Assembly: GCA_946481275.1 (NCBI GenBank)
Contig: CAMLMV010000032.1
Span: 1-64,000 of the forward strand
Direction of reading: 5' to 3'
DNA: 64,000 nucleotides
Origin: an uncultured Massilia sp.
Lineage (GTDB): Bacteria > Pseudomonadota > Gammaproteobacteria > Burkholderiales > Burkholderiaceae
Part shown: one piece after another, positions 1-8,250 of the stretch
How positions within the stretch are numbered: the first letter of the stretch is position 1
Layout: each line of letters starts with the position of its first letter
Program-made: the position numbers and the translations under genes
The notes under the pieces: generated by a model
Databases searched by the model: none
Seen by the model: only the letters and a program-made list of their open reading frames with translations
Told to the model about the DNA's origin: nothing

Positions 1-23
1 GTCTTCATGTAGAGCTTTCTGTT

Positions 24-41
24 AAGTAGAAAATTCTACTT
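24..41. promoter_or_regulatory. inverted repeat upstream of first gene
   Basis: Two perfect 8-base arms (AAGTAGAA and TTCTACTT) are separated by two A residues, about 60 bases before the start of the small membrane-protein gene. The spacer is too short for a good RNA hairpin, so a protein-binding site is the more likely reading. No partner regulator can be named. Confidence 0.3.
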
Positions 42-103
42 CCAAACGCGCTCTTGTTGCGGGGGGATTACCGCTGAGCGTTCCGGAAAAATGGTCTCTA
101 TTA

Positions 104-463
104 GTGTTAATTTTTATGATGTTCTACCAACTCATGTGGCCAGCCGTTCCACTTCTCTGGGGGCTGCTGCTCTCGTTATATTTCAGTCGCAAGGTGTACT
201 ACCGGGATCGATCAATGATCTTTGAGGCTTCGATTTCCTTGTTGTCTTCATTGATGTTGTTTTTCGCCTGGCGGCTAATGCTTCCGATTCTGGTGCTGTT
301 GCCGCTGTCGCTCTATTTCGCGTTCCGCTGCTATAAGAAAACGGTCGCACGTTTTCAGGCTTTCCCGATTCTTGCACGCGTCGCCGGCTTGATGCCGATG
401 GCGGTGGCGGTTGCGACTTTGCCAGCAATAAATTACTTCTTTGCAGATTCGTATCGGGCATAA
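104..463 (+). CDS. small membrane protein of unknown function
   Basis: A 119-residue protein that I do not recognise. It has three to four hydrophobic stretches: roughly residues 7-26, 44-72 (two short segments) and 90-110, separated by basic loops such as RKVYYRDR and RCYKKTVARF, so it is probably an inner-membrane protein with basic residues facing the cytoplasm. The start is a GTG; an in-frame ATG four codons later is an alternative, and neither has a strong ribosome binding site. Base composition and codon use are visibly richer in A and T than in all neighbouring genes, which suggests acquisition by transfer or weak selection. It converges on the dadA-like gene. The existence of the gene is moderately certain; its function is unknown. 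Confidence 0.55.
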   Translation: MLIFMMFYQLMWPAVPLLWGLLLSLYFSRKVYYRDRSMIFEASISLLSSLMLFFAWRLMLPILVLLPLSLYFAFRCYKKTVARFQAFPILARVAGLMPMAVAVATLPAINYFFADSYRA

Positions 464-482
464 CTGCCTGCGTATCCGCACG

Positions 483-1715
483 CTAGCCCAGCACCAACCC
501 ATCCAACCCAAACGGCGGCACCTTCCCGCGCATAAGGTCCGCCAGCAAACTCGCCGTCCCACAAGCAAACGTGAACCCAAGCGGCCCATGCCCCACGTTC
601 AGCCACAGATTCGAATACGGCGTCGCCCCGATGATCGGCGCACTATTCGGCGTCGCCGGCCGCAGCCCGGCCCACGGCGTGATCTGCGTGTAGTCCGCCG
701 CGCGCGGCATCGTTTCCTTCACCTGGCGCGTGAGACTGTCCAGCCGATGAGCGTTCAGGCTCAGGTCTTCGCCGACCATGTCGACCATGGCCGCCACGCG
801 GAGCTTGTCGCCGATGCGCGCATACAGCACCTTGCGTTCGAAGTCGGTGACGCTGATCTCCGGCGCCACGTCGTCCTGGCGGATGGGCGCCGTCAGGCTG
901 TAGCCTTTCAAAGGGTAGATCGGCAACGACAGACCCGCCGATTCCCCCAGCATGCGACTCTGCATGCCTGCTGCCAGCACATACGAATCGGCTGCCAGCA
1001 GTCCTTCCGACGTCTGCACGCCGGCGATCCGACCGCCACTGACGACGAAGCGTTGTGCCTCGCCATGCACGAACCCCGAGAAGCGCGGATGCGCCGCGAT
1101 ACGTTCGGCCAGCGCCACGCAGAAGGCGTAGCAGTCCGCCACCGCTTCGCCGCCGTTGTAGATCCCGCCCGCGAGCTTGTTTTCCATCGCGGCCAGCGCG
1201 GGTTCGTGCGCGACGCATTCGGAAGCATCCCACACGTCGCCGGCATTCGGCTTCGCGGCGGCCGCGTCGAAGGCGGCGCGCGTCCGGTACACGACCAGCT
1301 TGCCCGCGTCGCGCCATGCGAACGCGTCCAGCGGCACGACGGGTGCCAGCGCGGCCATTGCCTGGCGCGACAGCTCGCCCAGTTGCAGCAGCTTGTTCGT
1401 CGTTTTTCGATTCAGGTCGGCACGGCAGTTGGCGAGGAAGGCGGCCAGCCAGCGCCATTGGTGCGCGTCGAATTGCGGGCGAAACCGGAGCGGCCCGTGT
1501 TCCTGGAACAGCCATTTCAAGGCCTTCAGCGGCACGCCCGCGTCGGCCAGCGGCGACACGTAGCGGTAGCTCAGTTGCCCGCCATTGCTGTAGCTCGTGC
1601 CGGTGCCCACGCCCGGGGCGCGTTCGAGCAGCGTGACCCGGTAGCCGGCTTCGAGGAGCCACCACGCCGAGGTCAGGCCGACGACGCCGCCGCCGATGAC
1701 GATTACTTGTTGCAT
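483..1715 (-). CDS. dadA: D-amino acid dehydrogenase (DadA-type flavoprotein)
   Basis: A 410-residue FAD enzyme of the DAO/DadA family, which oxidises D-amino acids, chiefly D-alanine, to the 2-oxo acid and ammonia and passes electrons to the respiratory quinone pool at the inner face of the membrane. The dinucleotide-binding motif GGGVVGLTSAWW lies at residues 8-19 and ends in the acidic residue of LLE. The YSNGGQLS segment near residue 42 and the C-terminal WAGLRPATPNSAPIIG and GHGPLGFTFACG blocks are hallmarks of DadA. Length matches the family (about 410-435). It lies 95 bases downstream of the beta-lactamase-fold hydrolase on the same strand and close to a D-Ala-D-Ala dipeptidase gene, so D-Ala from cell wall is a likely substrate. 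Other D-amino acids remain possible. Confidence 0.9.
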   Translation of the reverse strand: MQQVIVIGGGVVGLTSAWWLLEAGYRVTLLERAPGVGTGTSYSNGGQLSYRYVSPLADAGVPLKALKWLFQEHGPLRFRPQFDAHQWRWLAAFLANCRADLNRKTTNKLLQLGELSRQAMAALAPVVPLDAFAWRDAGKLVVYRTRAAFDAAAAKPNAGDVWDASECVAHEPALAAMENKLAGGIYNGGEAVADCYAFCVALAERIAAHPRFSGFVHGEAQRFVVSGGRIAGVQTSEGLLAADSYVLAAGMQSRMLGESAGLSLPIYPLKGYSLTAPIRQDDVAPEISVTDFERKVLYARIGDKLRVAAMVDMVGEDLSLNAHRLDSLTRQVKETMPRAADYTQITPWAGLRPATPNSAPIIGATPYSNLWLNVGHGPLGFTFACGTASLLADLMRGKVPPFGLDGLVLG

Positions 1716-1810
1716 CCGTGCACGCTTTCGATCTTGGACATGCTGGGAAGCTTAAGGGGCTGCCCCTGCGCTCGGCTAATGAATGTAGCGCGGCCGGGCA
1801 TAACCAGTGT

Positions 1811-3085
1811 TCATGTTATGGCGTGTTTGTACAACGCCGTCAGGATGCGCTCCTGGAAGCGCGCCAGCGACGAATAGGTGCCCTTGTTCGCAGGCCCGAA
1901 CGGATCCGTCGACGTGCCGCCCACCAGCACGATCATCCCGTTCCGGCGTTTCGGATCAAAAGCGAACACGGACATCAGCCCGTACGCATCGCCCAGGTGT
2001 CCGACGGCCGGGAAGCCGCCGCCCTCGACCAACCGCGTCCCCGTTTCATCCGGGAACTGTTCATTGCCGAGACCCCAGCAGTGAAACAGCCCATCCGAGG
2101 TGTCGCCGTTGCGGCCGTCATACGTCCACTGGCGGCTGAACATCAGGTCGCGCGTCGCGGGCTTCAACAGCCGCGGACCATGTCCCATCAGCATGCGCAT
2201 CACGACGCCCATGTCGCGCGCGCTGATGCGCAGGCCGCCCGTCGGGCTGAACGGCGTGGCGTTCATACCGATGACGTAACGGTCGATGGCAACAGGCGGC
2301 TTGACGCTGTAGTCATCGGCCTGGGCGATCCACGGACCGGCCGGATCCCACACCTCCGTGTCGACCGTGCGCTTGCGGTACAGCGTGGCCAGATTGGCCA
2401 GCGCCGCAGGCGGAAGTTCCGAAGGGAGATAGCCGGCCTGCAAACACAACGGCTCGATCAGGAGGCGCCGCATCAGGCGGTCGAAGCGTTCGCCGGTGAC
2501 CCGCTCCATCACCGTGCCGATCACGCCCCAGCCGAGGTTGCAGTACGTGAAGTACGCACCCGGCCCCGCGTTCGTCGCGAACATCTTGGCGTCGATCACG
2601 TCCTTCAGCGCGACGTCCGCACCCCACGAATAGCCGGCATCGTCACGCAGCGAGGACGTGTGCGTGAGCAGGTGGCGCAAGGTAATGGCCTGGCCGGGGA
2701 AATGCGGATTGCGCAACGTAAAACCAAGGTAGCCGGAGACGTCTGCGTCCAGGCTCACCTTGCCGTCTTCGAGCAAGCGCATCAGCCCGAGCGTCGTCAT
2801 CATTTTGGAAATCGACGCGATGCGGAACAGCGTCTCGGGGCCGACGGGCTTGTCCGGCAAGCCGTCGTGCCCGATGAAGCGCCGACCGAATTGATACGAA
2901 TAGCTGACCTGCCCGGCGTGGATCGCCAGCACGGACAAGCTCGCCAACTCGCACATCGGATCCGCGGCGATGGCGGCGAGTTCCCTGTCCAGCCGGCGGG
3001 GCGGCGCGGCGAGCAGCGGTCCGGCTGCCCCCAGCAACGCCATGCCCAGCATATTCCGTCGCGCCCTGTTCATCGTCATCCCCAT
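1811..3085 (-). CDS. serine hydrolase of the class C beta-lactamase fold, exported
   Basis: A 424-residue penicillin-recognising serine hydrolase. All three active-site elements are visible: SISK at residues 91-94 (Ser91 nucleophile, Lys94), YCN at 181-183, and HLG at 363-365 in place of KTG. The N terminus has a RAARR-like basic part (NRARRN) followed by a hydrophobic stretch to about residue 27, giving a Sec- or Tat-type signal peptide, so it acts in the periplasm. Three in-frame ATGs (3085, 3079, 3073) crowd the start and the true one is uncertain. The family includes AmpC, AmpH-type DD-peptidases and esterases. HxG instead of KTG is common in AmpH/EstB-like members, so a peptidase or esterase role is at least as likely as beta-lactam resistance. 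It is divergent from murQ and precedes dadA. Confidence 0.8.
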   Translation of the reverse strand: MGMTMNRARRNMLGMALLGAAGPLLAAPPRRLDRELAAIAADPMCELASLSVLAIHAGQVSYSYQFGRRFIGHDGLPDKPVGPETLFRIASISKMMTTLGLMRLLEDGKVSLDADVSGYLGFTLRNPHFPGQAITLRHLLTHTSSLRDDAGYSWGADVALKDVIDAKMFATNAGPGAYFTYCNLGWGVIGTVMERVTGERFDRLMRRLLIEPLCLQAGYLPSELPPAALANLATLYRKRTVDTEVWDPAGPWIAQADDYSVKPPVAIDRYVIGMNATPFSPTGGLRISARDMGVVMRMLMGHGPRLLKPATRDLMFSRQWTYDGRNGDTSDGLFHCWGLGNEQFPDETGTRLVEGGGFPAVGHLGDAYGLMSVFAFDPKRRNGMIVLVGGTSTDPFGPANKGTYSSLARFQERILTALYKHAIT

Positions 3086-3254
3086 ATCACCGATATGCAG
3101 GCGAGAATACGGACTCAGCCCGCGCCGGGCAAATGCAGCGATGTCAATCCGGCATAACTTTTCGGAATGACAACGGCCGATCCTTTCATGACAGCCACGG
3201 CGGCATTGGTATTACACTGGTCATGTCCGCACATCCGAGTCGAACAACAACGCG

Positions 3255-4136
3255 ATGCTGAACACCGAAACCCCCGCCCCGCAACACGCGTCCCTCGATC
3301 AATATCCCACCGCCGAGCTGGTCAACGTGCTCGTCGACGACCAGTACAAGGCCGTCGACGCCGTCCGTGCCGCTGCCCCGCGCATCGCCGCGGCCGTCAC
3401 CGCCGCGCTGCCCCGGATGGAGCGGGGCGGACGTCTCGTGTACGTGGGCGCCGGGACGTCGGGCCGCCTGGGCGTGCTGGACAGCGTCGAGCTGTATCCG
3501 ACCTTCTCCTGGCCGCACGAGCGCGCCGTCGCGCTGCTGGCCGGCGGGACGGATGCGATGTTCGTCGCCGTCGAAGGTGCCGAGGACGACGTGGACCAGG
3601 GCGCGGCCGACATCCGCAACGCAAACGTGGGGCCGGACGACGTCGTGCTGGCCATCGCCGCATCGGGCGCCACGCCGTACGTGCTGGGCGCCCTGCGCGC
3701 CGCGCGCGCGGCCGGGGCGCTGACGATCGGCTTTGCCAACAATCCGGAGGCACCCGTCGCCGGCGAGGCCGAGATCGGCGTCACGCTGGACACGGGCCCG
3801 GAAGCCATCTCCGGCAGCACGCGCCTGAAGGCGGGCACGTCGCAGAAGATCGCACTGAATACCTTCTCCAGCGCCTTGATGGTGCGTTTGAACAAGGTTT
3901 ATGGCAACCTGATGGTAGACTTGAAGGCGACCAATGCCAAGCTGGTCCGCCGTGCCATCCGCCTGACGTCGTTCGCGACCGGGGCCGATGAAGAGGCGGC
4001 CCGCGCGGTGCTGGCGCAGTGCGACTTCCATGTCAAGGTCGCGATCGTGGCCTTGTCCAAGAACATCCCTGTCGAGCAGGCGCGTGCCCTGCTGGAGAGC
4101 GCGCGCGGCAGCGTGCGCGCCGCCCTGGCCGGCTGA
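3255..4136 (+). CDS. murQ: N-acetylmuramic acid 6-phosphate etherase
   Basis: A 293-residue SIS-fold lyase that splits the lactyl ether of MurNAc-6-phosphate to give GlcNAc-6-phosphate and D-lactate, the committed step of cytosolic MurNAc recycling. The sugar-phosphate loop VGAGTSGRLG is at residues 64-73. The two acidic catalytic residues described for E. coli MurQ correspond to Glu79 (SVELYPT) and Glu110 (EGAEDD). The signature GSTRLKAGTSQK follows at 187-198. Length is normal (about 295-305). This is the first gene of the + strand peptidoglycan run; its 169-base upstream gap is shared with the divergent serine hydrolase. Its substrate must come from a MurNAc kinase or AnmK; the sugar kinase at 8251 is the only candidate in view. 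Confidence 0.95.
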   Translation: MLNTETPAPQHASLDQYPTAELVNVLVDDQYKAVDAVRAAAPRIAAAVTAALPRMERGGRLVYVGAGTSGRLGVLDSVELYPTFSWPHERAVALLAGGTDAMFVAVEGAEDDVDQGAADIRNANVGPDDVVLAIAASGATPYVLGALRAARAAGALTIGFANNPEAPVAGEAEIGVTLDTGPEAISGSTRLKAGTSQKIALNTFSSALMVRLNKVYGNLMVDLKATNAKLVRRAIRLTSFATGADEEAARAVLAQCDFHVKVAIVALSKNIPVEQARALLESARGSVRAALAG

Positions 4137-4182
4137 CGCGGCGCGGGCTCCAGCAACGCCCGCCAGCCGACGACGAAAGAAC

Positions 4183-5448
4183 ATGCAGACTACGCAATCC
4201 AAGAACCCGTGGCTGTGGGTGCCCTCGTTGTATTTCGGCCAGGCCATCCCCTACATCGTCGCCAACAGCCTGTCCGTCATCATGTACAAGGACATGGGGC
4301 TGTCCAATACCGACATCGCTTTCTATACGAGCCTGCTGTACCTCCCTTGGGTGATCAAGCCGCTGTGGTCGCCCGTGGTGGACCTGTTCGGCACCAAGCG
4401 CGGCTGGACGGTGTCTCTGCAACTGGTGCTGGCCGCCGCGCTGGGGGCCGTCGGCGGGACGCTCCACCTGCCGTCGTTCTTCATGATCAGCCTGGCCGTC
4501 ATGTGGGTGATGGCATTCGCGTCCGCCACGCACGACATTTCCGCCGACGGCTTTTATATGCTGGGCCTGCGCCAGCAGCAGCAGGCCGCTTATGTCGGCG
4601 TGCGCTCGACGTTTTACCGGCTGGCGACACTCGCCGCGCAGGGACCGCTCGTGATCCTGGCCGGCCATCTCTCGACGTCGCTGGGCGACGTGCACCAGGC
4701 GTGGAGCATCGTGTTCTTCGTCCTGTGCGGGCTGTTCTTCGCGCTCTGCGCATGGCACCAGGCCGTGCTGCCCCGGCCGGACACCGATCACAAGGCAGCC
4801 GAGGGCACCAATCCGCTCGCCAGCTTCTTCGCCACGTTCGCCAGCTTCTTCCGCAAGCGCGACATCTGGCTGATCCTCGGTTTCATCCTGACGTTCCGCC
4901 TGGGCGAGTCGCAGCTGTTGAAACTCGTCGCGCCCTTCCTGAAAGATCCGGTGAGCGCGGGCGGCCTGGGCCTCACGACCGAGCAATACGGTACCGCGTA
5001 CGGCACCATCGGCATCATCGCGCTGACGATCGGCGGCCTGTTCGGCGGTTATCTGATTTCGCGCCTGGGCCTGAAACGCTGCCTGTGGCTGATGGTGTTT
5101 GCCGTGCATTTGCCCGACCTCGTGTTCGTGTACCTGTCGTCCGCGCAGCCGCAGAACTTCGGCGTCATCTGCGGCTTCCTCGCGATCGAGCAGTTCGGCT
5201 ACGGCTTCGGTTTCACCGCCATGCTGATGTACATGATCATGGTGTCGGAAGGCCCGTACAAGACGGCGCATTACGCGATCTGCACGGGCCTGATGGCACT
5301 CGGCATGATGGTGCCCGGCATGTGGAGCGGCAAGCTGCAGGAAATGATCGGCTACCAGCACTTCTTCATCTGGACCTGCCTCGCGACGATCCCCGCGTTC
5401 GCGATGGCGGCCCTCGTCAAGATCGATCCGGAGTTCGGCAAGAAGTGA
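4183..5448 (+). CDS. ampG: AmpG-like major facilitator permease (muropeptide uptake)
   Basis: A 421-residue polytopic MFS protein with about twelve hydrophobic segments. The N terminus (LWVPSLYFGQAIPY, then a motif ending KPLWSPVVDLFGTKR) and the first cytoplasmic loop resemble AmpG, the inner-membrane importer of GlcNAc-anhydroMurNAc peptides. The segment ATHDISADGFYM in the fourth helix is also typical of this branch (AmpG/acetyl-CoA transporter family). It is shorter than E. coli AmpG (491). I chose the ATG at 4183, which lies after murQ and matches the AmpG N terminus, rather than the longer open frame that runs back into murQ. The gene ends in GTGA, its stop overlapping the next start. 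Specificity for muropeptides is inferred from family and context. Confidence 0.8.
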   Translation: MQTTQSKNPWLWVPSLYFGQAIPYIVANSLSVIMYKDMGLSNTDIAFYTSLLYLPWVIKPLWSPVVDLFGTKRGWTVSLQLVLAAALGAVGGTLHLPSFFMISLAVMWVMAFASATHDISADGFYMLGLRQQQQAAYVGVRSTFYRLATLAAQGPLVILAGHLSTSLGDVHQAWSIVFFVLCGLFFALCAWHQAVLPRPDTDHKAAEGTNPLASFFATFASFFRKRDIWLILGFILTFRLGESQLLKLVAPFLKDPVSAGGLGLTTEQYGTAYGTIGIIALTIGGLFGGYLISRLGLKRCLWLMVFAVHLPDLVFVYLSSAQPQNFGVICGFLAIEQFGYGFGFTAMLMYMIMVSEGPYKTAHYAICTGLMALGMMVPGMWSGKLQEMIGYQHFFIWTCLATIPAFAMAALVKIDPEFGKK

Positions 5449-6581
5449 ACAATCCACGCCTCGTGTCGCTCGACGCCTTCCGCGGCTTCACGATTGCCGC
5501 GATGGTGCTGGTGAATAATCCGGGCGACTGGGGCCATCTGTACGGACCGCTGGAACACGCCAGGTGGAACGGCTGGACGTTCACCGACTGTATCTTCCCG
5601 TTCTTCCTGTTCATCGGCGGCGTGGCGATGGCCTTGTCGCTGGGACGTCTCGCCGCGGCCGGCGCGGACAGGCCGCGGCTGCTCGCCAAGCTGGCCAAGC
5701 GCGCCATGCTGATCTTCCTGATCGGCTTCCTGCTGAACTTCATGCCGTATTTCAATATCGAGAAAGTGCGCATCCCCGGCGTGCTGCAGCGGATCGCGCT
5801 ATGTACCCTGCTGGCCGCACCCATCGTCGTGTATTGCGGCTGGCGCGCGCAACTTGCCGTCATCGCGGGCGTGCTGGCGCTGTACAGCGTGCTGATGTTG
5901 TACGTGCCCGTGCCGGGCATCGGCGCCGGTGTGCTGGAGCCGGGGAAGGACTTCGGCGCGTGGGTCGACCGCACCTTGCTCGGCAATCATCTGTGGGTGC
6001 AATCGAAGACGTGGGACCCGGAAGGCATCGTGTCCACGTTGCCCGCGCTGTGCAGCCAGCTGTTCGGCGTGCTGGCCGGGCGCTGGCTGGCGTCGAGCGT
6101 GGACCGCACGCGCCAGGTCGCGGGATTGATCGTCGCCGGCATCGCGTGCGTCGCGATTGGGATGTTTCTCGATATCATCCTCATGCCGATCAACAAGAGC
6201 CTGTGGACACCGTCGTACTGCTTCCTGATGACCGGCCTGGCCTGCCTGGCATTTGCCGCGTTCTACTGGCCGCTGGACGTCAGCCCGTCCGCGCGTGTAC
6301 GTACGCTGGCGGCGCGCTGGACGCGTCCGTTCGTCATCTACGGCATGAACGCACTGTTCATCTTTGCGTTTTCCGGATTTGTCGCGAAAATGCTGGGCTA
6401 TGTAAAATTCGCGCAGCCGGACGGCAGCCAGCACACGCTGGGGCAGGTGTTGTACGCGCCGATCGCCGCGTTGACTATCGGCGCCGTCAATACGTCGCTG
6501 CTGCATGCCGTGTTGTTCGATGCGTGCATGTTCCTCGTCGCGTGGGGCATGTGGCGCAAACGGTGGTTCGTCAAAGTCTAG
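5445..6581 (+). CDS. nagX: NagX-like membrane acyltransferase (COG4299/DUF5009)
   Basis: A 378-residue membrane protein of the heparan-alpha-glucosaminide N-acetyltransferase-like group. The opening RLVSLDAFRGFTIAAMVLVN is the family signature, followed by WNGWTFTDCIFPFFLFIGG, where the conserved Asp and Phe sit, and about ten transmembrane segments. The start is a GTG that overlaps the ampG-like stop by four bases, implying translational coupling. Members named NagX occur in chitin/GlcNAc clusters of Shewanella and Xanthomonas, where they are thought to handle amino sugars at the inner membrane; a transmembrane N-acetylation of de-acetylated sugars would be consistent with the eukaryotic homologue. 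The activity of bacterial NagX is not firmly established, so the role here is inference. Confidence 0.75.
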   Translation: MNNPRLVSLDAFRGFTIAAMVLVNNPGDWGHLYGPLEHARWNGWTFTDCIFPFFLFIGGVAMALSLGRLAAAGADRPRLLAKLAKRAMLIFLIGFLLNFMPYFNIEKVRIPGVLQRIALCTLLAAPIVVYCGWRAQLAVIAGVLALYSVLMLYVPVPGIGAGVLEPGKDFGAWVDRTLLGNHLWVQSKTWDPEGIVSTLPALCSQLFGVLAGRWLASSVDRTRQVAGLIVAGIACVAIGMFLDIILMPINKSLWTPSYCFLMTGLACLAFAAFYWPLDVSPSARVRTLAARWTRPFVIYGMNALFIFAFSGFVAKMLGYVKFAQPDGSQHTLGQVLYAPIAALTIGAVNTSLLHAVLFDACMFLVAWGMWRKRWFVKV

Positions 6582-6590
6582 GAGTTGGTG

Positions 6591-8183
6591 TTGCAACCTG
6601 ATCAAAAACGACGCGCATTCGCGTTCGCGGGAGTCGCCGGTGCGCTGGCGATGGGAGGCCTCATGTCGGGCTGCAGTTCGACGCCCCCGCTGGCGGGCAA
6701 CGTGCCCGCCGGCGACCAGCCGCCGCCCGCGCCCCGCGAATTCCGTGCCGCGTGGGTATCGACCGTCGCCAACATCGACTGGCCCAGCAAGCCGAACCTT
6801 TCCGCCGACAAGCAGCAGGCCGAAGCCATCGCCATCCTCGACCGCGCCAAGGCGCTGAACCTGAATGCCATCGTGCTGCAGGTGCGCCCGTCCGCGGACG
6901 CCATCTATCCGTCGAAGCTGGAGCCGTGGTCGGAATACCTGACGGGCCTGCAGGGCCAGGCGCCGCAGCCGTGGTACGACCCGCTGAAATTCTGGGTCAC
7001 GCAGGCGCACGCGCGCGGACTCGAGCTGCATGCATGGTTCAACCCGTACCGCGCCCGCCACAACGGCGCCCGCTCGCCGGCCGCGCCGAACCACATCACG
7101 CGCACGAATCCGGCGGCCGTCAAGACTTACGGTAAATACCAGTGGATGGATCCGGGCGAGGAGGCCGCCGTCAAGCAGACCCTCGATGTCGTGCTGGACG
7201 TCGTGCGTCGCTACGACATCGACGGCGTCCACATCGACGATTATTTTTATCCGTACCCGATCGAGGCCCCGACGGCCACCGGCGCGGAAGGCGCCGCGCT
7301 GGAAGGCCGCACCGCGAAGGCCGAGCTGGATTTTCCGGATGAACCCGCGTGGCAGCGCTACGTGGCCGGCGGCGGACGGCTCGACCGCGCGTCGTGGCGG
7401 CGCCAGAACGTCAACCGCCTGATCGAGGCCATGTACGAAGGCATCCACCGCGAAAAGAGCTGGGTGCGCTTCGGCATCAGCCCGTTCGGCCTGGGCCGGC
7501 CGGACCGCCGCCCGCGCGGCATCGTCGGCTTTTCGCAGTACGACAAGCTGTATGCGGACGCGGAGACGTGGCTGCAAAATGGCTGGCTCGATTATTTCTC
7601 GCCGCAGTTGTATTGGGGCATCCGCCAGCCGGGCCAGGCGTATGACGTGCTGCTGGATTACTGGCTGACGCAGAACGCGAAGGGCCGCCACGTGTGGCCG
7701 GGCCTGTTCACGAGCCGCATCGGCGCGCCGACGAAGGATTATCCGCCGCAGGAAATCCTCGACCAGATCGACCACACGCGGGCGCGTCCGAACGCGGGCG
7801 GCCACGTGCACTTCAGCATGGCGCCGCTGATGGAAAACCGTAAAGGGATCAGCGACCAGCTGCGCACCGTGTCCTATCCGGGCCCCGCGCTCGTGCCCGC
7901 GACGCCGTGGCTCGGCAACGAAGCACCGGGCGCGCCATCCGTCGCGGCCGTGCGCAAGGGCCCGTCCGTGTATTTGAAACTCGTGGCCGGCAAGGCCAAT
8001 GCGATGTACGCGATCTGGTCGCGCTTCGGTAACCAGTGGCGCTTCGCGGTGGCGCCCGCGTCGCGCGTGGACTGGGCCGTGCCCGACGATGCGAAGCTGG
8101 GCGCGGCGGATGCCATCGTCGTCAGCGCCGTCGACCGCCTGGGCAACGAAAGCCCGAGGATCGAAGCGTGGCGCAAGGCATAA
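6591..8183 (+). CDS. DigH/YddW-like glycosyl hydrolase lipoprotein (GHL10, DUF187)
   Basis: A protein of about 530 residues with a lipoprotein signal: RR at the N terminus, a hydrophobic core, and MSGC with Cys near residue 28. The GHL10 domain begins at about residue 47 with REFRAAWVSTVANIDWPS and contains the family blocks LQVRPSADAIYPSKLEPWS, HAWFNPYRAR, and GVHIDDYFYPYP with its acidic pair. A Fn3-like tail follows after about residue 430. E. coli DigH (YddW) cleaves denuded glycan strands at the divisome, which suits the neighbours. The start is ambiguous: TTG 6585, GTG 6588 and TTG 6591 are all in frame; AGGAG at 6580-6584 favours 6591. The gene begins a few bases after nagX ends. Confidence 0.8.
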   Translation: MQPDQKRRAFAFAGVAGALAMGGLMSGCSSTPPLAGNVPAGDQPPPAPREFRAAWVSTVANIDWPSKPNLSADKQQAEAIAILDRAKALNLNAIVLQVRPSADAIYPSKLEPWSEYLTGLQGQAPQPWYDPLKFWVTQAHARGLELHAWFNPYRARHNGARSPAAPNHITRTNPAAVKTYGKYQWMDPGEEAAVKQTLDVVLDVVRRYDIDGVHIDDYFYPYPIEAPTATGAEGAALEGRTAKAELDFPDEPAWQRYVAGGGRLDRASWRRQNVNRLIEAMYEGIHREKSWVRFGISPFGLGRPDRRPRGIVGFSQYDKLYADAETWLQNGWLDYFSPQLYWGIRQPGQAYDVLLDYWLTQNAKGRHVWPGLFTSRIGAPTKDYPPQEILDQIDHTRARPNAGGHVHFSMAPLMENRKGISDQLRTVSYPGPALVPATPWLGNEAPGAPSVAAVRKGPSVYLKLVAGKANAMYAIWSRFGNQWRFAVAPASRVDWAVPDDAKLGAADAIVVSAVDRLGNESPRIEAWRKA

Positions 8184-8250
8184 CCTTGGGTCATGCATTG
8201 CACGCCACCATTCATTCGCCCGATGAGCGCCTGACGGCGTACACTGGCGG

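Noticed and set aside
1811..3085. AmpC beta-lactamase resistance gene
   Set aside because: The third motif is HLG rather than KTG, and the divergent gene is murQ rather than ampR, so a peptidase/esterase is at least as likely.
3188..3215. Promoter for murQ (ATGACA with TATTAC, 16-base spacer)
   Set aside because: Both hexamers are weak matches and the spacing is marginal, so I cannot support it as a feature.
4209..5444. A long 5' extension of the nagX reading frame
   Set aside because: The extension runs inside the permease gene in another frame and lacks homology. The GTG at 5445 opens exactly at the family N terminus.
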